Positions 60,498 to 64,000 of a stretch of DNA of 64,000 nt are shown one piece after another. The stretch is taken from positions 5,563,001 through 5,627,000 of the forward strand of contig NZ_CP011492.1 in NCBI RefSeq assembly GCF_001011035.1, read 5' to 3'. Origin of the DNA: Streptomyces sp. CNQ-509. GTDB lineage: Bacteria; Actinomycetota; Actinomycetes; Streptomycetales; Streptomycetaceae. Each line of letters starts with the position of its first letter. The first letter of the stretch is position 1. A program made the translations under genes and the position numbers. The notes beneath the pieces are model-generated. The model was not told the origin of the DNA, made no database searches, and saw nothing but the letters and a program-made list of their open reading frames with translations.

Positions 60498-61676
60498 ATG
60501 GCAGTGGAGTACAGCCCCTACGACGAGCAGCTCAACGTCGACCCTTATCCGCTGTACGCGCAGCTTCGCGAAAAGGCGCCCGTTTACCACAACGAGGAGC
60601 TGGACATCTGGGCGCTGTCACGGCACGCGGACGTCGACGCCGCGCTGCGCGACTCGGCGGGCTTCTCCAGCGCCAACGGCCCGCTGCTGGACTCCGCCAT
60701 CTGGGGACCCGACGCGCACAAGGTGATGTCGTTCAACGCCATGGATCCGCCCGACCACACCAGGACCCGGGCCCTGGTGTCCGGTGTGTTCAGCCCCCGG
60801 CACATGAACGGGCTGGAGGAGCGGATCCGCGACATCGTGCGCACCCACCTCGACCCGGCGCTGGAGCGCGAGTCGTTCGACTTCGTCGCCGACGTCGCGG
60901 CCACCGTCCCGATGGACGTGATCTCGGAGCTGATCGGCGTCCCGCACGAGGACCGCGCGGAGGCGCGCCGCCTCATCCACCTCGCCTTCCACCGCCCGCC
61001 CGGCGCCCGCGACCTCACGCCCGAGAACGCCCAGGCGATGGGCGAGTTGGCCGGTTACTACCTGCGCTGGGTGAGCGAACGGCGCCGCACCCCCGGCACG
61101 GACCTGCTCACCTCGCTGGGCCAGGCGCGGCCCGACGGCGCGCTCCTGACGGACGAGCAGATCGTCGCCGTGCTGGGGCTGCTGGTCACGGCGGGGTACG
61201 AGACGAGTCTGCGGATGCTGGGCAACGCCTGGTACTGGGCGTGGCGCAACCCGGACCAGCGCGCCCGCGCCTTCGACGGCGGGATCACCGAGTGGGTCGA
61301 GGAGACGCTGCGCTACGACACGCCCGTCCAGTACATGGTCCGTACCCTCACCGAGGACCGCACCCTGCACGGCGTCCCCGTGCCCGCGGGCGCGCGCGTC
61401 CTGTGCCTGATCGCCGCCGCCAACCGCGACCCCGAGGTGTTCCCCGACGCCGAGCGCTTCGACCTCGGCCGCGACACCCACCGCGTGATCAGCTTCGGCG
61501 GCGGCCCGCACTACTGCCTCGGCGCCCCGCTGGCCCGGCTGGAGGCGCGCGTCGTCCTGGCCGAACTGGCGCGCCGCGTCAGCGCGTACGAGATCGACGC
61601 GGACCGTGCCGTCCGCGTCTACACCACCAACATCCGGGGCTTCTCCTCGCTGCCCACCACCATCAAGCTCCGCTGA
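60498..61676 (+). CDS. Cytochrome P450
   Basis: This 392-residue soluble bacterial P450 has the I-helix motif TAGYETS, the ExxR pair in EETLR, and the heme loop FGGGPHYCLG with Cys340 as iron ligand. The I-helix reads A-G-Y-E-T, matching A-G-x-[D/E]-T. It would oxidise a small molecule using a ferredoxin partner that is not encoded here. The ATG at 60498 has a GGTGGAGG ribosome site. It is 16 bp upstream of the F420-type oxidoreductase, so the two form an operon. Whether this pair belongs to the meroterpenoid cluster or a separate pathway is open. Confidence 0.88.
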   Translation: MAVEYSPYDEQLNVDPYPLYAQLREKAPVYHNEELDIWALSRHADVDAALRDSAGFSSANGPLLDSAIWGPDAHKVMSFNAMDPPDHTRTRALVSGVFSPRHMNGLEERIRDIVRTHLDPALERESFDFVADVAATVPMDVISELIGVPHEDRAEARRLIHLAFHRPPGARDLTPENAQAMGELAGYYLRWVSERRRTPGTDLLTSLGQARPDGALLTDEQIVAVLGLLVTAGYETSLRMLGNAWYWAWRNPDQRARAFDGGITEWVEETLRYDTPVQYMVRTLTEDRTLHGVPVPAGARVLCLIAAANRDPEVFPDAERFDLGRDTHRVISFGGGPHYCLGAPLARLEARVVLAELARRVSAYEIDADRAVRVYTTNIRGFSSLPTTIKLR

Positions 61677-61692
61677 CGGCTGAGGATCGCGT

Positions 61693-62505
61693 ATGAGGTT
61701 CGGCATATCGACGTTCGTGACCGACAAGGGCATCGCACCCGCCGCGCTCGCCGTGGCGGTGGAGGAGCGCGGGTTCGACTCGCTGTTCGTGACCGAGCAC
61801 AGCCACATCCCGGCCAGCCGGGACACGCCCTTCCCCGGCGGCGGTGAACTGCCCCAGGTCTACTACCGCACCTTCGACCCGATCGTGACGCTCACCGCGG
61901 CCGCCGTCGTCACCGAGCGGCTGCGGCTCGGCACCGGCATCGCGCTGATCCCGCAGCGCGACCCGATCCTCCTCGCCAAGGAGATGGCCTCGCTCGACCA
62001 GGTCTCCGACGGCCGCGCCGTCCTCGGCATCGGCGCCGGCTGGAACCGCGAGGAGATGCGCGACCACGGCACGGACCCGCGCACCCGGTTCGCGCTCATG
62101 CGCGAGCGGGTGCTGGCGATGAAGGAGCTGTGGACGCACGAACTGGCCGAGTTCCACGGCGAGTACGTCGACTTCCCGCCGGCGTACTGCTGGCCGAAGC
62201 CGGCCCACCCGATCCCGGTGCTCGTCGGCGGCTGGGCGCCGGGGACGTTCGACCGGATCATCGAGTACGGCGACGGGTGGTTCCCCTTCGGCGCGAGCCC
62301 CGCGGCACTCGTCCCCGCCGTCGCCGAGCTGCGCGAGCGGGCCGGGCGGCGGGTGCCGGTCGTCGTGCACGCGGCCCCGCCCGAGCCGAAGGCCGTCGCG
62401 GACCTGACGGAGGCGGGCGTGGACGAGATCACGTTCAACCTGCGGTCCGCACCGCGCGACGAGACCCTGCGCCAGCTCGACCGGATGGCAGAGCTGCTGG
62501 GCTGA
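61693..62505 (+). CDS. LLM-class F420-dependent oxidoreductase
   Basis: This 270-residue TIM-barrel enzyme belongs to the luciferase-like monooxygenase superfamily; the pattern FGISTFVTDKGI, LFVTEHSHIP, RLGTGIALIPQRDP and GRAVLGIGAGWNREEM matches actinobacterial F420-dependent members. It would oxidise or reduce a substrate with F420 or FMN. It is co-transcribed with the P450 and is followed by a long hairpin terminator. The substrate is unknown. Confidence 0.82.
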   Translation: MRFGISTFVTDKGIAPAALAVAVEERGFDSLFVTEHSHIPASRDTPFPGGGELPQVYYRTFDPIVTLTAAAVVTERLRLGTGIALIPQRDPILLAKEMASLDQVSDGRAVLGIGAGWNREEMRDHGTDPRTRFALMRERVLAMKELWTHELAEFHGEYVDFPPAYCWPKPAHPIPVLVGGWAPGTFDRIIEYGDGWFPFGASPAALVPAVAELRERAGRRVPVVVHAAPPEPKAVADLTEAGVDEITFNLRSAPRDETLRQLDRMAELLG

Positions 62506-62512
62506 CCGCCCG

Positions 62513-62538
62513 CGCCCCCGGCCCGCGGGCCGGGGGCG
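62513..62538. terminator. Bidirectional terminator between LLM enzyme and SDR
   Basis: An 11-bp perfect stem (arm CGCCCCCGGCC) with a 4-nt loop separates two convergent genes. Confidence 0.75.
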
Positions 62539-62547
62539 TGCGGTGGC

Positions 62548-63318
62548 TCAGGAGGGGGGGTCGGGGGCGTGCTTCATCAGGGCGGTCTCGCCGGCCGACC
62601 AGCCGCCGTCCACGGAGATGTCCGCGCCCGTCATGTACGAGGCCGCGTCCGAGACCAGGAAGGCCACCGCCTCGCCGATCTCCTCCGGCGTGCCGAGCCG
62701 GTTCAGCGGCGCGAACGGGAAGTTGCCCTCACCGGGCTTGGCGCCGTTGGCGGCGGTCATGGGGGTGTAGACGAGGCCGGGATGGACGGAGTTCACCCGT
62801 ATCCGGTAGCGGCCCAGCTCCACCGCGGCCGTCTTCGTCAGGCCCCGGGCGCCCCACTTGGACGCCCCGTACCCCGCCGTCATGGGGTGCCCGTTCAGGC
62901 CCGTGGCGGAGCCGACGTTGACGATCGAGCCGCCGCCGGCCGCGCGCATCGCCGGGACGACCGCCTTCACGCCGAGGAACACCCCGGTGAGGTTCACCTT
63001 CACGACCTGCTCGAACTTCTCCAGGCTCTCGTCCTCGATCAGCGACCAGGAGTCGACCCCGGCGTTGTTGACCAGGCCGTCCAGCCTGCCGTAGCGCCCG
63101 ACGACCGCGTCCACCACGGCCGTCCAGTCGTCCTCGCTGGTCACGTCGTGGCGGAGGAAGATCCCGCCGGCCTCGGCGGCGGTCTTCTCGCCCTGCTCAC
63201 TGCCCCGCCCGGTCACCACGACCGCGGCCCCGTCCCGGGCCAGGCGGGCGACGACCGCCCGGCCCAGCCCGCCGCCGCCGCCCGTCACGATCACTACCTT
63301 GTCCTGCAAGCCAGACAC
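62548..63318 (-). CDS. Short-chain dehydrogenase/reductase
   Basis: This 256-residue classical SDR has the cofactor motif TGGGGGLG, the NNAGVD motif, a catalytic serine in VGSATG and the YGASK pair. The C-terminal VDGGW sequence is typical. It would oxidise an alcohol or reduce a ketone with NAD(P). A GTG at 63316-63318 follows AGGAGG. Its neighbours do not define a pathway, so the substrate is unknown. Confidence 0.85.
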   Translation of the reverse strand: MSGLQDKVVIVTGGGGGLGRAVVARLARDGAAVVVTGRGSEQGEKTAAEAGGIFLRHDVTSEDDWTAVVDAVVGRYGRLDGLVNNAGVDSWSLIEDESLEKFEQVVKVNLTGVFLGVKAVVPAMRAAGGGSIVNVGSATGLNGHPMTAGYGASKWGARGLTKTAAVELGRYRIRVNSVHPGLVYTPMTAANGAKPGEGNFPFAPLNRLGTPEEIGEAVAFLVSDAASYMTGADISVDGGWSAGETALMKHAPDPPS

Positions 63319-63422
63319 GGTCGTTCCTCCTGGTGTTCATGCGGTGGACGGAACCGGCCGGGGCCGGTGCGGTGCCGGGCGCGCGGCCCCGCGTCCGTCC
63401 CGGCTCCCGGCTCCCGGCGGGG

Positions 63423-64000
63423 TCAGAACCCGATGGCCTCGCGGAGCAGCAGGACGGTGCCGCGCCCGGGGTAGTAGTTCGGGTTGAAGGCGTGGAGGAT
63501 GAGGACGCGGTTGAGGGCGCTGCCCACCCCGTACGCCTTCATGGCCCGCTCGTCCTCCAACTTGGTGCAGTGGGTTTCGAGACGGCGCAGCCCGGTCTCC
63601 ACGTCGGGCACCACCTTCTGCGCCCCGACGACCCAGATGGCGTGGTCGGAGCCGCCGGTGTAGCCGGTGAGCTGGCTTCCGCTGGCCGAGCCGATCACGA
63701 GGGAGCCGGTCTCGGTGACCGCGTGGACGCTGCCGACGATGACGTCGTGGTGGCCGAGCAGCCGCCGGATGTCCTTCCGCTGGGCGGTGCGGTCCATGGC
63801 CAGGCTCTGCGTCCTGACGGAGTCGTACCGCTCGCTGTTGAGATCCTCGTCGATGCCGGACAGGCGCAGCGTCTCGCTGGCCCCGGTGAACACGGTGGCG
63901 CCCTCGGGAACGAGGTCCTTGACGCGGGCGCGCGCGGCCGCGGCGTCGTCGAGGATCTCGGCCTCGAAGCCGTTGCCCTTCAGTGCGGTGGCCACCTTCT
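63423..64000 (-). CDS. LUD-domain (LutC/YkgG-like) protein, 5' end beyond window
   Basis: The visible 192 codons encode a LUD domain: VFTGASETLRLSGI, DVIVGSVHAVTETGSLVIGSASGSQ, and VPDVETGLRRLE are typical of lactate-utilisation protein C and related single-domain members. The reading frame stays open to the right edge, so the true start may lie outside; the GTG at 63995 would be an early alternative. Members of this family are linked to L-lactate oxidation or to unknown redox roles. No LutA or LutB is visible here. Confidence 0.75.
   Translation of the reverse strand, partial: KVATALKGNGFEAEILDDAAAARARVKDLVPEGATVFTGASETLRLSGIDEDLNSERYDSVRTQSLAMDRTAQRKDIRRLLGHHDVIVGSVHAVTETGSLVIGSASGSQLTGYTGGSDHAIWVVGAQKVVPDVETGLRRLETHCTKLEDERAMKAYGVGSALNRVLILHAFNPNYYPGRGTVLLLREAIGF

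Noticed and set aside
1-64000. tRNA, rRNA or CRISPR arrays
   Set aside because: No cloverleaf, ribosomal signature or regularly spaced repeat array was noticed anywhere.

Overview
The window looks like a Streptomyces (or close actinomycete) chromosome. It is very GC-rich with strong GC3 bias, has GTG starts, purine-rich ribosome sites, rare TTA codons and U-poor hairpin terminators, and it carries SARP, ECF and NarL-type regulators. All calls come from reading the sequence; no database search was run.

Layout. (1) 1-6.7 kb is sugar-acid catabolism: uronate dehydrogenase, 5-dehydro-4-deoxyglucarate dehydratase and a glucarate dehydratase cut by the left edge form an oxidative hexuronate route. 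A zinc alcohol dehydrogenase and an IlvD/Edd dehydratase with a large in-frame internal deletion follow. (2) 6.8-11.2 kb is a two-gene putative conflict system: a small trypsin-co-occurring (trypco2-like) protein and a 1346-residue trypsin-P-loop NTPase-helical repeat protein. (3) 11.4-17.8 kb is housekeeping or stress: MerR plus an imine-reductase-like enzyme, a PNPOx-like flavoprotein, an MMPL transporter and a NarL-type two-component pair. (4) 17.9-56.2 kb is a meroterpenoid biosynthetic cluster. (5) 56.2-64 kb holds two SnoaL-tailed ECF sigma factors, a methyltransferase, a P450/F420-oxidoreductase pair, an SDR and a LUD protein cut by the right edge.

The cluster. The core is a THN synthase (RppA type, Cys138/His270/Asn303), a fused 1832-residue acyl-CoA carboxylase likely supplying malonyl-CoA, an NapB5-like methyltransferase and an FAD aromatic hydroxylase. 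Isoprenoid supply comes from Idi, IspG and an unusual single protein joining IspH to a trans-prenyl diphosphate synthase. Prenyl chemistry comes from a lavandulyl-type cis-prenyltransferase homologue and two ABBA aromatic prenyltransferases. Tailoring comes from three vanadium haloperoxidase homologues, one lacking the vanadate-ligand histidine, and perhaps two secreted ScyD-like beta-propellers. Two DHA2 exporters would move product. The set resembles napyradiomycin/merochlorin/naphterpin systems, but it uses MEP-pathway genes, a divergent inositol-phosphate synthase and two identical adenylate-forming ligases. The product is inferred to be a prenylated, oxidatively dearomatised, possibly chlorinated naphthoquinone.

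Control. A cluster SARP with an IS3-OrfA-like N-terminal coiled coil and a TTA codon sits at the left end. Four promoters carry the same GCCAA(G/C) direct-repeat array with 11-bp spacing: the hydroxylase, both ligases and prenyltransferase 2. The THN synthase and prenyltransferase 1 share a second, duplicated promoter module followed by leader hairpins. The two ligase genes form an apparently identical 1588-bp inverted repeat around a 23.5-kb core, which could in principle invert by recombination.
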